64,000 nucleotides of DNA from Plantimonas leprariae (lineage in GTDB: Bacteria > Pseudomonadota > Alphaproteobacteria > Rhizobiales > Rhizobiaceae): assembly GCF_008802405.1 (NCBI RefSeq), contig NZ_VZDO01000006.1:1-64000 (forward strand). Reading direction: 5' to 3'. Numbering within the stretch: the stretch's first letter is position 1; each line of letters begins with the position of its first letter. A program made the translations under genes and the position numbers. Below the pieces are notes generated by a model. That model saw only the letters and a program-made list of their open reading frames with translations. It was not told the origin of the DNA and made no database searches. Shown in pieces: positions 45,308 through 55,080 of the stretch.

Positions 45308-46744
45308 TCAGCGCACGGCTTCCCATGTCGTGACGCGGTCGCCCGTCGCCGGGTCCTTGCCGTCCTTCAGCTGGATGCCCCTCGCCAATAGTTCGGCACG
45401 GATCGCGTCGGCGGCGGCGAAGTCGCGGGCCTTCAGCCTTTCCAGCCGCTCCGCGATACGGGCCTCGATCTCGGCGGTCGGGACCGAAGCCGTGCTCGCC
45501 TGTACCGAAAGGTCAAGGCCGAGCAGCGCGGCGCTGCCCTTCAGCGCAGCCGGGTCGGAACGGCGGAGGGCATGCAGTTCCGCGATCATCGCCGAACTCG
45601 ACAAGTCGTCGCACAGCGCCGCGACGAAGGCAGCGCTCGGTTCGCCGGGATCGGCGTCGCCCGCCGCCCTGCGCCAGCCGGCGAGAAGCTCATCCGCCTC
45701 CTCCAGCCGCCGCACGGAGAAGTCGATCGGCTCGCGGTAGTGCGTCATCAGCATGGCGAGGCGCAGCACCTCGCCCGGCCAGCGGCGGTCGCCGAAGGTC
45801 TCCGCTTCGAGAAGGTCGTGGATGGTGACGAAGTTGCCCTCCGACTTCGACATCTTGCGGCCCTCGACCTGCACGAAGCCGTTGTGCAGCCAGACCTCCG
45901 CCATCGCATGCGTACCGTGGGCGCAGCGGGACTGCGCGATCTCGTTCTCATGGTGCGGGAAGATGAGGTCGAGCCCGCCGCCGTGGATGTCGAAGGTCCG
46001 CCCGAGATGAGCTTCGGCCATCACCGAGCATTCGATGTGCCAGCCGGGCCGCCCCCTGCCCCACGGACTGTGCCAGCCCGGCTCGCCGGCATCCGACAGC
46101 TTCCATAAGACGAAGTCGGCAGGGTTGCGCTTGTGCGCCTCCACCGCGACGCGCGCGCCGGCCTGCTGCTCGTCGAGCCGCCGGCGCGACAGCGCGCCGT
46201 AGTCCGGCATGGACGACACGTCGAACAACACCTCGCCGCCCGCCTCGTAGGCATGGCCGCGCCGGATGAGTTCCTCGATCATCGACACCATGTCCGGCCC
46301 GCCGTCGCCGCGCGGCGACACGAAGGCGGTGGCGCGCGGCTCGAATGTCGGCGGGAGGCAGCCCAGCGCCTCGGCGTCGCGGGCGAACTGCGCGGCCGTC
46401 GGTCCGGTGACGCGCGCGATCGCCTCGTTGAGCGCCAAGCCCGGAAAGTCGCGGGCGGCGCGCGCGTTGATCTTGTCGTCCACGTCCGTGATGTTGCGGG
46501 CATAAATGACCTGCGCCTCGCCATAGAGGTGCCGCAGCAGCCGGAACAGCACGTCGAAGACGATCAGCGGACGGGCGTTGCCGATATGGGCGTAGTCGTA
46601 GACGGTCGGCCCGCAGACATACATCCGCACCCGCCGGTCGGCCGCATCGATCGCACCGTCGCGCCAATCGAGCGGCCGGAACGCCTCCCGGCTCCGCGTC
46701 ATCGTGTTCGCCAGGGAGAGGCCCCGGAAGCCGTCGTCCATCAT
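45308..46744 (-). CDS. cysS: Cysteinyl-tRNA synthetase
   Basis: 478 aa from ATG 46744 (GAGGAG 5-6 nt upstream; an ATG at 46741 follows). Class-Ia synthetase: zinc Cys in [19 protein letters not shown] (HIGH = HIGN), [22 protein letters not shown], and KMSKSEGN. C-terminal anticodon-binding helices with [18 protein letters not shown]. Charges tRNA-Cys. Followed by 61 bp before the TA operon on the same strand. Confidence 0.96.
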   Translation of the reverse strand: MMDDGFRGLSLANTMTRSREAFRPLDWRDGAIDAADRRVRMYVCGPTVYDYAHIGNARPLIVFDVLFRLLRHLYGEAQVIYARNITDVDDKINARAARDFPGLALNEAIARVTGPTAAQFARDAEALGCLPPTFEPRATAFVSPRGDGGPDMVSMIEELIRRGHAYEAGGEVLFDVSSMPDYGALSRRRLDEQQAGARVAVEAHKRNPADFVLWKLSDAGEPGWHSPWGRGRPGWHIECSVMAEAHLGRTFDIHGGGLDLIFPHHENEIAQSRCAHGTHAMAEVWLHNGFVQVEGRKMSKSEGNFVTIHDLLEAETFGDRRWPGEVLRLAMLMTHYREPIDFSVRRLEEADELLAGWRRAAGDADPGEPSAAFVAALCDDLSSSAMIAELHALRRSDPAALKGSAALLGLDLSVQASTASVPTAEIEARIAERLERLKARDFAAADAIRAELLARGIQLKDGKDPATGDRVTTWEAVR

Positions 46745-47008
46745 CCGCGCTCCTCGAGCCGGCGCGCCATGCCGGCTGGCGGGGTTTCGTAGTGTCCGGG
46801 CGCGGAAAACGCAAACGTCATCACGCAACAATAATTACTGAAATTTAACTGTGTTTGTTAGTAATGTGGCAAGCCGGCAACTTTATCAAGCAGGACGAAT
46901 CGAATTTCGCCTGTTTATGTTACGTTCAGTTTACGCCGTTAAACTGTCCCAATCCGCGAGTTTTCTGTTCGCGTTCGGCCAGACCCGCATCGAACCTCGG
47001 AAGCAACC
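46745..47008. other. AT-rich divergent spacer between cysS and a 56-aa gene
   Basis: No gene supported. Contains a perfect palindrome CAGTTTA-CGCCGT-TAAACTG (46927-46946) and an AT-rich stretch at 46825-46870; both neighbours read away from it, so promoters for both must lie here. Confidence 0.5.
46927..46946. promoter_or_regulatory. 20-bp palindrome, candidate operator
   Basis: CAGTTTACGCCGTTAAACTG, 7-bp arms, 6-bp centre, 63 bp upstream of the 56-aa gene. It overlaps TTTACG/TTAAAC elements that could be promoter hexamers. Regulator unknown. Confidence 0.45.
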
Positions 47009-47179
47009 ATGTCGCAGAACGTCATCCAATTCCGCTCGAAGAGCCAGCGAGAGAAGGACGTCGACCTCCTCGCCAAGTACCGTGACATCGGCATCGCGGC
47101 GATCGCCGCCGCCAACCAGTCGTTCCGCAAGGCGAAGCCCGTCGTCGAAAAGCGCCGCGTCGCCGCGCATTACGACTGA
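47009..47179 (+). CDS. Small basic conserved protein, 56 aa
   Basis: ATG 47009. NVIQFRSKSQREKDVDLLAK, then IGIAAIAAANQSFR and a basic tail (KAKPVVEKRRVA). Helical, highly charged, no membrane segment. It looks like a real small regulator or ribosome-associated protein; not a named family. Confidence 0.6.
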   Translation: MSQNVIQFRSKSQREKDVDLLAKYRDIGIAAIAAANQSFRKAKPVVEKRRVAAHYD

Positions 47180-47281
47180 CGTTCGACGCGCCGGCCCTGC
47201 CGGCCGTATAGCCTCGGGAGGGCGCGGATCCGAGCGGTCGCGCCTTGTTCTTCCGCCGCCGCAGGCCAGTTAGCCGCCGGC

Positions 47282-47710
47282 ATGATGCGAAGCCCGACCC
47301 TCGGCGTATCCGCCTGTCTGTTCCGCGCCGACAGCGTCCTCCTCGTGGAGCGTGCCCGCCCGCCGTTCCAAGGGTTGCTGAGCCTTCCCGGCGGCCGGGT
47401 GGAATGGGGCGAGCGGATCGAAACCGCGGTCGCCCGCGAGGTCGAGGAGGAGACCGGTCTCGCGATCCCGCGCTTCGCCTTCTATTGCCTGCATGAAGCG
47501 ATCGAACCGGACGTTCACGCGGTGATCGCGGTCCATCGCGCGGCTGAGGCCGTCGCGCCCGGCGTCGAACCTGTCGCCGGCGACGATGCGCGCTCCGTGC
47601 GCTTCGTCGAGATCGCTGCCCTTCCCGGCCTCGCCGCCGCCGGCCGTCTTACCGCCGGCCTCGCCGAGATCGTCGCCGGCGCGCATCGCGATCACCTGCT
47701 CGGACTTTGA
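47282..47710 (+). CDS. Nudix hydrolase
   Basis: 142 aa. The complete Nudix box GGRVEWGERIETAVAREVEE followed by ETGL (Gx5Ex7REUxEExGU) starts at about residue 40; the N-terminus is a beta strand GVSACLFRADSVLLVERARP. Similar in size to ADP-ribose pyrophosphatases. Substrate not deducible. Confidence 0.92.
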   Translation: MMRSPTLGVSACLFRADSVLLVERARPPFQGLLSLPGGRVEWGERIETAVAREVEEETGLAIPRFAFYCLHEAIEPDVHAVIAVHRAAEAVAPGVEPVAGDDARSVRFVEIAALPGLAAAGRLTAGLAEIVAGAHRDHLLGL

Positions 47711-47825
47711 CGCAGGCGAAAATCCCACGCCGTTGTTGCGCTTATATCGCATTTGCGAACGGATTTCCGCCGCGTTCCGCCACGATCATTGCTTTTGCGT
47801 TTACGAAGATGAACAGATCGCGGCG

Positions 47826-48284
47826 ATGAACCGGGTCCGCCAATTTGCCATCGGCAGCCTCGTCGCGGCGCTCGCGCTTGCGGCGACGGTCGGCGCGCCC
47901 GCGGCACAGACGGGTGCCAAGTCGCGGAAGGAAGAGGCCGCGAAGGCGCAGGAGGCCCCGCCGCCGCCGGTCAATCCGAGCAACGCGCCGTTCATGAAGC
48001 CGCTCGGACGGCTCGCGACGATTCTCGGCTCGGTGAGCTTCCTTCGCCAGCTTTGCGGCGACGAAAATGCCGGCGTGTGGCGGGAGCGGATGAACGATCT
48101 CCTGCGCGTGCAGGCGCCGAACGCGGCGGACAAGGAAATTCTGATCGCCAGCTACAACAGCGGCTACCGCTCCTTCGCTTCCGTGTACCGGCGCTGCACG
48201 CCGGCGGCGCGCGTCGCGGTCGGTCGCTACCAGGACGAAGGCGCGTCGCTCAGCCGGGACATCGCGACGCGCTATGGAAATTAA
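47826..48284 (+). CDS. TIGR02301-family periplasmic protein
   Basis: 152 aa, ATG 47826. Signal peptide (IGSLVAALALAATVGAPAAQ), Pro-rich linker, and a helical domain with LGRLATILGSVSFLRQLCGD, NSGYRSFASVYRRCTPAARV. This matches the TIGR02301 family confined to Hyphomicrobiales and relatives. The two Cys probably form a disulphide. Function unknown. Confidence 0.85.
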   Translation: MNRVRQFAIGSLVAALALAATVGAPAAQTGAKSRKEEAAKAQEAPPPPVNPSNAPFMKPLGRLATILGSVSFLRQLCGDENAGVWRERMNDLLRVQAPNAADKEILIASYNSGYRSFASVYRRCTPAARVAVGRYQDEGASLSRDIATRYGN

Positions 48285-48388
48285 CGCTCTAGTAACGATC
48301 GAGAGAATCCGAGTGAATTCTGCTCGCCCGATCGTGCTAGGACCTTAACGACGCGTGAAGCCGAAAGGCCGAATAAAAGGAAAATTCG

Positions 48389-48649
48389 ATGGTCGATCTG
48401 CCGAATGCCGAACTCGACGCGATGATCGAAGCCGAAAAGAAGCAGGTGGCTTTCGAATACCACAACGAGGCCTGGGCCGACGGCATGTCGGACGGGATCG
48501 GCACGGACATCCTGGCCGAAACGGCGATCTCGACGGCCCTGGTCGAGCTCGTGCGCCTGCACGGCGAGGACAAGGCCATATCGGTGGTGGACGAACTGCG
48601 CCGCCGCCTCGAACACGGCGAGTTCCGCGTGGAGCGCAGCCTGCACTGA
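48389..48649 (+). CDS. Conserved hypothetical protein, 86 aa
   Basis: AAGGA before the ATG. NAELDAMIEAEKKQVAFEYH, EAWADGMSDGIGTDILAETA, then a long helix LVRLHGEDKAISVVDELRR. Conserved cytosolic-looking protein, unknown function. Confidence 0.75.
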   Translation: MVDLPNAELDAMIEAEKKQVAFEYHNEAWADGMSDGIGTDILAETAISTALVELVRLHGEDKAISVVDELRRRLEHGEFRVERSLH

Positions 48650-48689
48650 CGCCGCCAACGCTCGCCCGAGCGCGCGACGGAGACTGATC

Positions 48690-49613
48690 ATGCCCTTTTC
48701 CCGACGAATCGCCGTCTACGCCCTCGCCGCATCGGCACTGTTGGCCGGTGCCACGGCGTCGTCCGCCTTCTCCAAGCTCGGCCGCGAGGACGGCAGCCTG
48801 CCGACCGAGGACGGCGTGATCGCGACGCCGCTGCCGCCGCTCGCCCAGCCGGGCTCGAAGCAGCCGGAAGCGAAGCCGCAGAACGACGCGGCGAATCCGC
48901 GTGCCGACCAGCCCGCTGCCCAGTCCGCACCGGCGAACAGCGATCCGACCACCACCGGCGCGACGTCGGAGCCGCCGCCGGCCGCCGCGACGCCGGACGC
49001 GTCGACCCCTCCCACCGCGGCACAGCCCGGCGAAACCGCACCGAGCGAAGACGGCGAGGACGCCGCTCCTGCCGACGAAGGCGCGGAAAAGGGCACCGAT
49101 CCGGCCGCGTCCCAGCAGGCGACGCCGCAAGAGCCGGTCGGGCCGCCGCCCGACGTCGTCTACGGCGAGGAAGGCCTGCCCGGCCCAGTCCGCGACCTTC
49201 GCGCCAAGCTGATCGAGATCGCCAAGTCCGGCGATATCGAAAAGCTCCGCCCCTACATCGAGGCGGGCGACGACGGCACGGTGCTCTCCTTCGGCGGCGT
49301 GCAGGGCGACCCGATCGAGTACCTGAAATCATCGTCCGGCGACGGCGAGGGCGTCGAGACGCTGGCGATCCTGCTCGAAGTGCTGGAAGCCGGCCACATC
49401 CGCAACGAGCCGAATACCGAGAACGAGATCTACGTCTGGCCCTATTTCTCCGGCCTCGCGATCGACAAGCTGACCAAGCCGCAGAAGGTGGAACTGTTCG
49501 AGCTCGTCACCGCCGGCGACTATCAGGAGATGGTGGGCTTCGGCGCCTACAACTTCTACCGCGTTGGCATCTCGCCGGACGGCAAGCTGCAGTTCTTCGT
49601 CGCCGGGGACTGA
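48690..49613 (+). CDS. Exported protein with Pro/Ala/Glu linker
   Basis: 307 aa. Signal peptide (RIAVYALAASALLAGATASS), then about 120 residues of low-complexity Pro/Ala/Thr/Glu, and a C-terminal domain (about 160-307): VVYGEEGLPGPVRDLRAKLI, EAGDDGTVLSFGGVQGDPI, YVWPYFSGLAIDKLT, NFYRVGISPDGKLQFFVAG. No active site recognised; the aromatic/Gly order suggests a peptidoglycan- or protein-binding beta domain. Confidence 0.75.
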   Translation: MPFSRRIAVYALAASALLAGATASSAFSKLGREDGSLPTEDGVIATPLPPLAQPGSKQPEAKPQNDAANPRADQPAAQSAPANSDPTTTGATSEPPPAAATPDASTPPTAAQPGETAPSEDGEDAAPADEGAEKGTDPAASQQATPQEPVGPPPDVVYGEEGLPGPVRDLRAKLIEIAKSGDIEKLRPYIEAGDDGTVLSFGGVQGDPIEYLKSSSGDGEGVETLAILLEVLEAGHIRNEPNTENEIYVWPYFSGLAIDKLTKPQKVELFELVTAGDYQEMVGFGAYNFYRVGISPDGKLQFFVAGD

Positions 49614-49762
49614 AAGCACCTCGCAATACTTCCGAGCGGAGGGCCGGCGAAGGATTTCCCGTCTCCGCAAGGAGCCGTGCGCAGCCTATGCAGCGCATAG
49701 GCGAGCATCGGCGACGTGAAAGACCCGGCGGACCGACCTCGCGAGGTTTTGTGAGGTGCTTT
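49613..49762. repeat. Structured palindromic spacer element
   Basis: Outer arms AAAGCACCTCGCA (49613-49625) and TGTGAGGTGCTTT (49750-49762) pair 12 of 13 over 124 nt. Inside are GCCTATGC-AGC-GCATAGGC (49684-49702) and ACCTCGCGAGGT (49736-49747). The arms overlap the stop codons of both convergent genes. It could be a bidirectional terminator or a genome-wide palindromic repeat. Confidence 0.6.
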
Positions 49763-51089
49763 AAGCTCCGGTTTCCGCGAAGCGCACCGCCTCGCCGTTC
49801 GACGGCCCGATGATCTCGCCGTCCCACATCACGCGCTCGCCGCGGATCACCGTGCCGACCGGCCACCCGGTGACGGAGAGGCCGTCGTAAGGCGTCCAGC
49901 CGGCGCGCGAGCCGATCCACTCGTTCCGGATCGTCTCCTTCCGCTTCAGATCCACCACGGTGAAGTCAGCGTCGTAGCCGACCGCGATCCTGCCCTTCCC
50001 CGCGATGCCGAAGAGGCGCTGCGGCCCGGCCGACGTCAGGTCGACGAAGCGCTGCAGCGATAGGCTGCCCTTCGCGACGTGGTCGAGCATCACCGGCACC
50101 AGCGTCTGCACGCCGGTCATACCGGAGGGCGAGGCGGGATAGGGCTTCGCCTTCTCCTCCAGCGTGTGCGGCGCGTGGTCCGAACCGAGCACGTCGATGA
50201 CGCCCTGTTCCACGCCATGCCACACGCCGTCGCGGTGGCGGCGCTCACGCACCGGCGGGTTCATCTGCAGGAGGTTGCCGAGCCGGCCGTAGTCGTCGGC
50301 CGTCAGGGTCAGGTGGTGCGGCGTCGCCTCGGCGGTGACGAGCCGCTTGTGGCCTTTCAGGAACTCGATCTCCTCCGCCGTCGAGATGTGGAGGACGTGA
50401 ATGCGCGCGCCGGTTTCCTCGGCGATCCGCACTAGCCGCCGCGTGCAGGAGAGCGCCGCCTCCTCGTCGCGCCAGACCGGATGCGAGGCGGGATCGCCCT
50501 CGACCCGCCGGTCCAGCCGCTCGCGTAAGCGGAACTCGTCCTCGGAGTGGAAGGCGGCGCGCCGGCGCGTACGCATCAGGATTTCGCGCACGCCCTCGTC
50601 GTCCTCGACCAGCAGCGAGCCGGTGGACGAGCCCATGAACACCTTGATGCCGGCGGCGCCCGGCAGGCGCTCCAGTTCGGCGACGTCGGACGCGTTCTCG
50701 CGCGTGCCGCCGACCCAGAAGGCGAAGTCGCAATGCATGCGGCCCTTCGCGCGCGTCAGCTTGTCGGCGAGCGCCGCCCCGCTCGTCGTCAGCGGGTTGG
50801 TGTTCGGCATCTCGAAGACGGCGGTGACGCCGCCGAGGACGGCAGCGCGCGAGCCGGTCTCCAGGTCCTCCTTGTGCTCGGCGCCCGGCTCGCGGAAATG
50901 CACCTGGCTGTCGATGACGCCCGGCAGGATGTGCAGGCCGGCGCAGTCGATCTCCTCGCCGGCCGAGTCTCGCGGGATCGAACCGATCGCGGCGATGCGA
51001 CCATCGCGGATGCCGATGTCGCGCGCCCCTTCCCCGTCGTGGTTGACGACGATGCCGCCGCGGAGCACCCGGTCGAAAGTCTGCGCCAT
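49761..51089 (-). CDS. Dihydroorotase / amidohydrolase
   Basis: 442 aa from ATG 51089; a longer reading to 52244 has no homology and is not used. Amidohydrolase signatures: GVIDSQVHFREPGAEHKEDL (metal HxH), FHSEDEFRLRE, RIHVLHISTAEEIEFLK, LGSDHAPHTLEEKA (metal Asp). It resembles class-I dihydroorotase, the third step of pyrimidine synthesis; hydantoinase-like relatives are possible. Convergent with 48690. Confidence 0.92.
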   Translation of the reverse strand: MAQTFDRVLRGGIVVNHDGEGARDIGIRDGRIAAIGSIPRDSAGEEIDCAGLHILPGVIDSQVHFREPGAEHKEDLETGSRAAVLGGVTAVFEMPNTNPLTTSGAALADKLTRAKGRMHCDFAFWVGGTRENASDVAELERLPGAAGIKVFMGSSTGSLLVEDDEGVREILMRTRRRAAFHSEDEFRLRERLDRRVEGDPASHPVWRDEEAALSCTRRLVRIAEETGARIHVLHISTAEEIEFLKGHKRLVTAEATPHHLTLTADDYGRLGNLLQMNPPVRERRHRDGVWHGVEQGVIDVLGSDHAPHTLEEKAKPYPASPSGMTGVQTLVPVMLDHVAKGSLSLQRFVDLTSAGPQRLFGIAGKGRIAVGYDADFTVVDLKRKETIRNEWIGSRAGWTPYDGLSVTGWPVGTVIRGERVMWDGEIIGPSNGEAVRFAETGA

Positions 51090-51161
51090 TCCGTCGCCTC
51101 GCTTGCCGCCCATCGGGTCGGGGATTACGTAGCCGGTTCCCACAAAGCAAGCGACGCCGCC

Positions 51162-52007
51162 ATGCCCCATGCTCGCCTCGCGGACCGCGCGACGCTCCTC
51201 GTCACCGGCGATGCGGCGAGCGACTTCCTGCAAAACCTCGTGACCTCCGATATCGAATCGATCGGGGCGGACGAGGCGCGTCCTTCGGCGCTGCTGACGC
51301 CGCAGGGCAAAATCCTGTTCGACTTCCTCGTCAGCCGCGTCGACGGCGGCTTCCGGCTGGATGTCGCGGCGGGCGCGCGCGGCGACCTCGCCAAGCGGCT
51401 GACGCTCTACCGGCTGCGGGCGAAGGTCGGGATCGCGCCGAGCGACGAACCGGTCTTCGCGGTCTGGGAAACGGAGCGCTCGCCGGGGTTCATCGCCGAC
51501 CGGCGGTTTCCGGGAGACGCCGTGTTCCGCGCCTACGAGGGCCTTACCGGTGGCGAGGAGACGGAGGCGGCGGAGTTCGAAGCCTTGCGCATCCGCGCCG
51601 GCGTCGCGGAAGCCGAGCGCGACTTCCCGGCGTCCGACGTCTTTCCGCACGACGTGCTGCTCGACCAGAACGGCGGCATCTCGTTCCGCAAGGGCTGCTA
51701 TGTCGGGCAGGAGGTCGTGTCGCGCATGCAGCATCGCGGCACGGCGCGCCGCCGGCTGATGCTGGCGGAAGCCGAGCGCCACCTGACGCCCGGCGCGGAC
51801 ATTCTCGCCGGCGGCAAATCGATCGGCACGGTGCTGTCCGCCGCCGGCCGGGAGGGCATGGTGATGGTGCGCATCGACCGGCTGGCCGGCGCGCTGAACA
51901 GCGGCGGTACGGTCGAAGCCGATGGCGTTCCGGTCGAGCTGACGATTCCGGAATGGGCGGGCTATGCCCTGCCGGACGCAGCGAGCGCCGCGGCGGTGGC
52001 GGATTGA
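51162..52007 (+). CDS. ygfZ: Folate-binding protein YgfZ
   Basis: 281 aa from ATG 51162. GcvT-like fold: DFLQNLVTSDIESIGADEAR, LLTPQGKILFDFLV, and the signature KGCYVGQEVVSRMQHRGTAR with the conserved Cys. Helps Fe-S cluster assembly/maintenance. The stop overlaps the TTG start of the HD gene (TTGA). Confidence 0.94.
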   Translation: MPHARLADRATLLVTGDAASDFLQNLVTSDIESIGADEARPSALLTPQGKILFDFLVSRVDGGFRLDVAAGARGDLAKRLTLYRLRAKVGIAPSDEPVFAVWETERSPGFIADRRFPGDAVFRAYEGLTGGEETEAAEFEALRIRAGVAEAERDFPASDVFPHDVLLDQNGGISFRKGCYVGQEVVSRMQHRGTARRRLMLAEAERHLTPGADILAGGKSIGTVLSAAGREGMVMVRIDRLAGALNSGGTVEADGVPVELTIPEWAGYALPDAASAAAVAD

Positions 52008-52636
52008 GCCGCGCGGTACCGCCCCGCGCCTGGCAGCGCATGCTGTCCGGCCGTCGCCTCGACCTGCTCGACCCCTCGCCGCTCGATATCGAGATCGAGG
52101 ACATCGCGCACGGCCTCGCGCGCGTCGCCCGCTGGAACGGCCAGACGCGAGGCGACCACGCCTTCTCCGTCGCGCAGCATTCGCTGGTGGTGGAGGCGCT
52201 GATCGCGGAAACCGAGGCGGACCCGCGCTGGCGGCTGGCGGCACTGCTCCACGACGCGCCCGAATACGTCATCGGCGACATGATCTCGCCGTTCAAGGCG
52301 GTGATGGGCGGCGCCTACAAGGCCGTCGAGAAGCGTCTCCAGACCGCAGTCCACCTGCGCTTCGGCCTGCCGGCGGAACTCCCCGAACGGATCGAGAAGA
52401 CGATCAAGACCGCCGACCGTCTGTCGGCCTATTTCGAGGCGACGGTGCTGGCGGGCTTCTCCGCCAGGGAGGCGGAAAGCTTCTTCGGCCGTCCATCGCG
52501 CCAACCGGGCGACGGCATCGACTTCGAGCCGTGCCCCGCATCCGCGGTCGGCGCGCAATTCATCGCCCGCTTCGAGCAACTGGACGCCGCCTGCCGCGCG
52601 CAGGCGACCGCATCGCAAAGGAACCTGCACGCATGA
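52004..52636 (+). CDS. HD-domain hydrolase (YfbR-like)
   Basis: 210 aa from TTG 52004 in a TTGA overlap; an ATG at 52040 would lose a conserved segment (RAWQRMLSGRRLDLLDPSP). HD residues: SVAQHSLVV, LLHDAPEYVIGD, later KTADRLSAYF. Metal-dependent nucleotide phosphohydrolase. Substrate unknown. Confidence 0.88.
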   Translation: MSRAVPPRAWQRMLSGRRLDLLDPSPLDIEIEDIAHGLARVARWNGQTRGDHAFSVAQHSLVVEALIAETEADPRWRLAALLHDAPEYVIGDMISPFKAVMGGAYKAVEKRLQTAVHLRFGLPAELPERIEKTIKTADRLSAYFEATVLAGFSAREAESFFGRPSRQPGDGIDFEPCPASAVGAQFIARFEQLDAACRAQATASQRNLHA

Positions 52637-53205
52637 CCTACCTCGTGGTGTCGTCCCTCGCCGACCTGCCGGCCACGGTGGAGCAGCACGGCGCGCTGGA
52701 CGTGCTGACGCTGATCAATGTCGGCACTCCGGTGGAGCGGCCGGCGGTGATCGGCGAGGATCGGCACCTCTTCATCGGCATCAACGACATCGTCGAGCCG
52801 ACCGAAGGCATGGTCCACCCGGACGCTAGCCATCTCGACCAGTTGCTGGAATTCGGCCACCGCTGGGACCGGAAGACGCCGCTGGCGATCCACTGCTTCG
52901 CCGGCATCAGTCGCTCGACGGCGGCGGCCTACATCCTCGCCTGCGCGATCAACCCGGACATGGACGAGCAGCGTCTGGCCGACGAACTCCGCCGCCGCGC
53001 GCCGACCGCGACGCCGAACGCTCTCCTGGTGCGGCTCGCCGACGAGAAGCTCGGCCGCGGTGGCCGGATGATCCGCGCGGTCGAAAGCATCGGGCGGGGC
53101 GAGGAAGCCTTTTCCGGCACGCCCTTCGTCCTGCCGCTGACGCTGGACGAACCGGTGCCGAGCGATCCGGAGGCGGCGGAAGCCGCGATCAGGCGCGATT
53201 CGTAG
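52633..53205 (+). CDS. Dual-specificity/tyrosine-phosphatase-like protein
   Basis: 190 aa. Active-site loop [18 protein letters not shown] (HCx5R, nucleophile Cys in CFAGISRS); the general-acid Asp lies upstream (INDIVEP region). ATGA overlap with the HD gene, so both may be co-made. Target unknown. The 3' end overlaps panB by 17 bp convergently. Confidence 0.88.
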   Translation: MTYLVVSSLADLPATVEQHGALDVLTLINVGTPVERPAVIGEDRHLFIGINDIVEPTEGMVHPDASHLDQLLEFGHRWDRKTPLAIHCFAGISRSTAAAYILACAINPDMDEQRLADELRRRAPTATPNALLVRLADEKLGRGGRMIRAVESIGRGEEAFSGTPFVLPLTLDEPVPSDPEAAEAAIRRDS

Positions 53206-54019
53206 GCTTAGGCTGGTAGACGTTCTCCTCGCCCGGGAAGCTGCGCTGCCGGACGGCCTCAGCATAGGCGGCGATGGCGGCGTCGGCCGTCTCGCCGAGA
53301 TTGCCGAAGCGTTTCACGAAGCGCGGCACGCGGGGGCTGAGGCCGAGCATGTCCTCCAGGACGAGGATCTGCCCATCGCAGGCGGCGGAGGCGCCGATGC
53401 CGATGGTCGGCACGGCGACGGCCTCGGTTATCTTCTCCGCCAGCGGCTCGACCACGCCCTCCAGCACCACGGCGAAGGCGCCGGCCTCGGCGACGGCGGC
53501 GGCGTCGCGCTCGATCCGCTCCCAGTCGGCGCGCTCGCGCCCCTGCGTGCGGAAACCGCCGAAGCTCATCACCGCCTGCGGCGTCAGCCCGACATGGCCG
53601 ACGACGGGGATGCCTCGCGCGGACAGGAAAGCGACGGTTTCCGCCATCCGCTCGCCGCCTTCGAGCTTCACCGCCGAACAGCCGGTCTCCGCCATGATGC
53701 GCGCGGCGTTGCGGAACGCCTCCTCCACGCCGGCCTCGTAGGAGCCGAACGGCATGTCCACCACGACGAGCGCGCGGGCCGAGCCGCGCACCACCGCCTT
53801 GCCGTGCAGGATCATCATTTCCAGCGTCGCGCCGAGCGTCGAGTCGAGCCCGTGCTCCACCATCGCCAGGCTGTCGCCGACGAGGATCATGTCGGCATGC
53901 GAGTCGACGAGGCGCGCCGTGGTGAAGCTGTAGGAGGTCAGCGCGACGATCGGCTGGCCGCCCTTCCTCGCGCGGATGTCGGGCGCGCTGACGCGCTTGG
54001 CTTGGACCTCGGCGCTCAT
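53189..54019 (-). CDS. panB: 3-methyl-2-oxobutanoate hydroxymethyltransferase
   Basis: 276 aa from ATG 54019. [84 protein letters not shown]: all PanB signatures including the Mg-binding Asp (VGDS, VVDMPF). First step of pantothenate synthesis. Downstream of panC with a 4-nt ATGA overlap. Confidence 0.96.
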   Translation of the reverse strand: MSAEVQAKRVSAPDIRARKGGQPIVALTSYSFTTARLVDSHADMILVGDSLAMVEHGLDSTLGATLEMMILHGKAVVRGSARALVVVDMPFGSYEAGVEEAFRNAARIMAETGCSAVKLEGGERMAETVAFLSARGIPVVGHVGLTPQAVMSFGGFRTQGRERADWERIERDAAAVAEAGAFAVVLEGVVEPLAEKITEAVAVPTIGIGASAACDGQILVLEDMLGLSPRVPRFVKRFGNLGETADAAIAAYAEAVRQRSFPGEENVYQPKPTNRA

Positions 54020-54912
54020 CTCGCGTCCTTTCCGGTTTCCGGGGACGATATAAGCTCGCGCTGGTCGATCAGCAGCACCTTCTCCGCCCGGACGGAAACG
54101 AGGATCACAGCCGGCTCGCTGCCGATCGTCTCCAGCGGCTCCAGCGTCCGGCTGCTGCAAAAGTCGACGGCGACCGGTTCCAGCGGCGCCGCCGCGGCGA
54201 TCCGCGACCGGACGAGCTCGACCAGCTCCGCCGCCGACCGCTCGCCGGCGCGAAATCGCGCTTCCGCCTCGTCGAGCGCCCGGCCGATCGCCGGCGCGGC
54301 GGCGCGCGCCTCCGGCGACAGGCGGACGTTGCGCGAGGAGGCGGCGAGGCCGTCGGGCTCCCTGACGGTCGGGACGCCGACGATCTCGACGCGCATCGAC
54401 AGGTCCCGCACCATGCGGCGGATCACGGCGAGCTGCTGGAAGTCCTTCTCGCCGAAATAGGCGCGCTCCGGCTCGGCGATGTGCAGGAGTTTCGAGACCA
54501 CGGTCGCGACGCCGCGGAAATGCCCCGGCCGCTGCGCGCCGACCAAGACGCCGGACAGGGACGCGACCTCGACGAACGTGTCCATCGGCTCCGGATACAT
54601 CTCGGGCAAGCCGGGGGCGAAGACGAAGTCGACGCCGTGCGCCTGGCAAAGCTCTAGGTCGCGGTCGAGATCGCGCGGATAGGTGGCGAAGTCCTCGTTC
54701 GGGCCGAACTGCGTCGGATTGACGAAGATCGAGACCACCGTCGCGCCGTTCGCGGCGCGCGAGCGGTCTACCAGCGCCATGTGGCCGTGATGGAGAGCGC
54801 CCATCGTCGGCACCAGCCCGATCGCCCGGCCTTCGTAGCGGAGGGGATCGAGGGCGGCGCGCAATTCGCCGATGGTCGCAAGAGTCTGCACGATGCCGGC
54901 TGGTTTCGACAC
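54016..54912 (-). CDS. panC: Pantothenate synthetase
   Basis: 298 aa from GTG 54912 (a GTG at 54966 would give 316 aa). Family motifs: [20 protein letters not shown] (ATP HxGH), [32 protein letters not shown] (KDFQ), [14 protein letters not shown]. Joins pantoate and beta-alanine. Operon panC-panB. Confidence 0.93.
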   Translation of the reverse strand: MSKPAGIVQTLATIGELRAALDPLRYEGRAIGLVPTMGALHHGHMALVDRSRAANGATVVSIFVNPTQFGPNEDFATYPRDLDRDLELCQAHGVDFVFAPGLPEMYPEPMDTFVEVASLSGVLVGAQRPGHFRGVATVVSKLLHIAEPERAYFGEKDFQQLAVIRRMVRDLSMRVEIVGVPTVREPDGLAASSRNVRLSPEARAAAPAIGRALDEAEARFRAGERSAAELVELVRSRIAAAAPLEPVAVDFCSSRTLEPLETIGSEPAVILVSVRAEKVLLIDQRELISSPETGKDAR

Positions 54913-55080
54913 GGAAGGTTCCGCTGGGATGCCGGGCGCTTTGCCACTTTTCGCGTCAGGCGTCACGGCAAAAAGCGCACGACGGGCCGCGATGCGCCGA
55001 ACTCTTTCCCTCCGTCGGACGCTCGGCTAGGAATTCATCCCGCCGCGATCCGAAGGGGATCGGCTGAAAGGGAGTTCCGC

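Noticed and set aside
49761-52244. Single 827-aa fusion extending dihydroorotase upstream
   Set aside because: The upstream part has no homology-like pattern and overlaps the well-supported ygfZ gene; the ATG at 51089 fits the family start.
53189-54649. Extended panB of 486 aa
   Set aside because: The extra part overlaps panC in another frame; ATG 54019 with an ATGA overlap fits the family.
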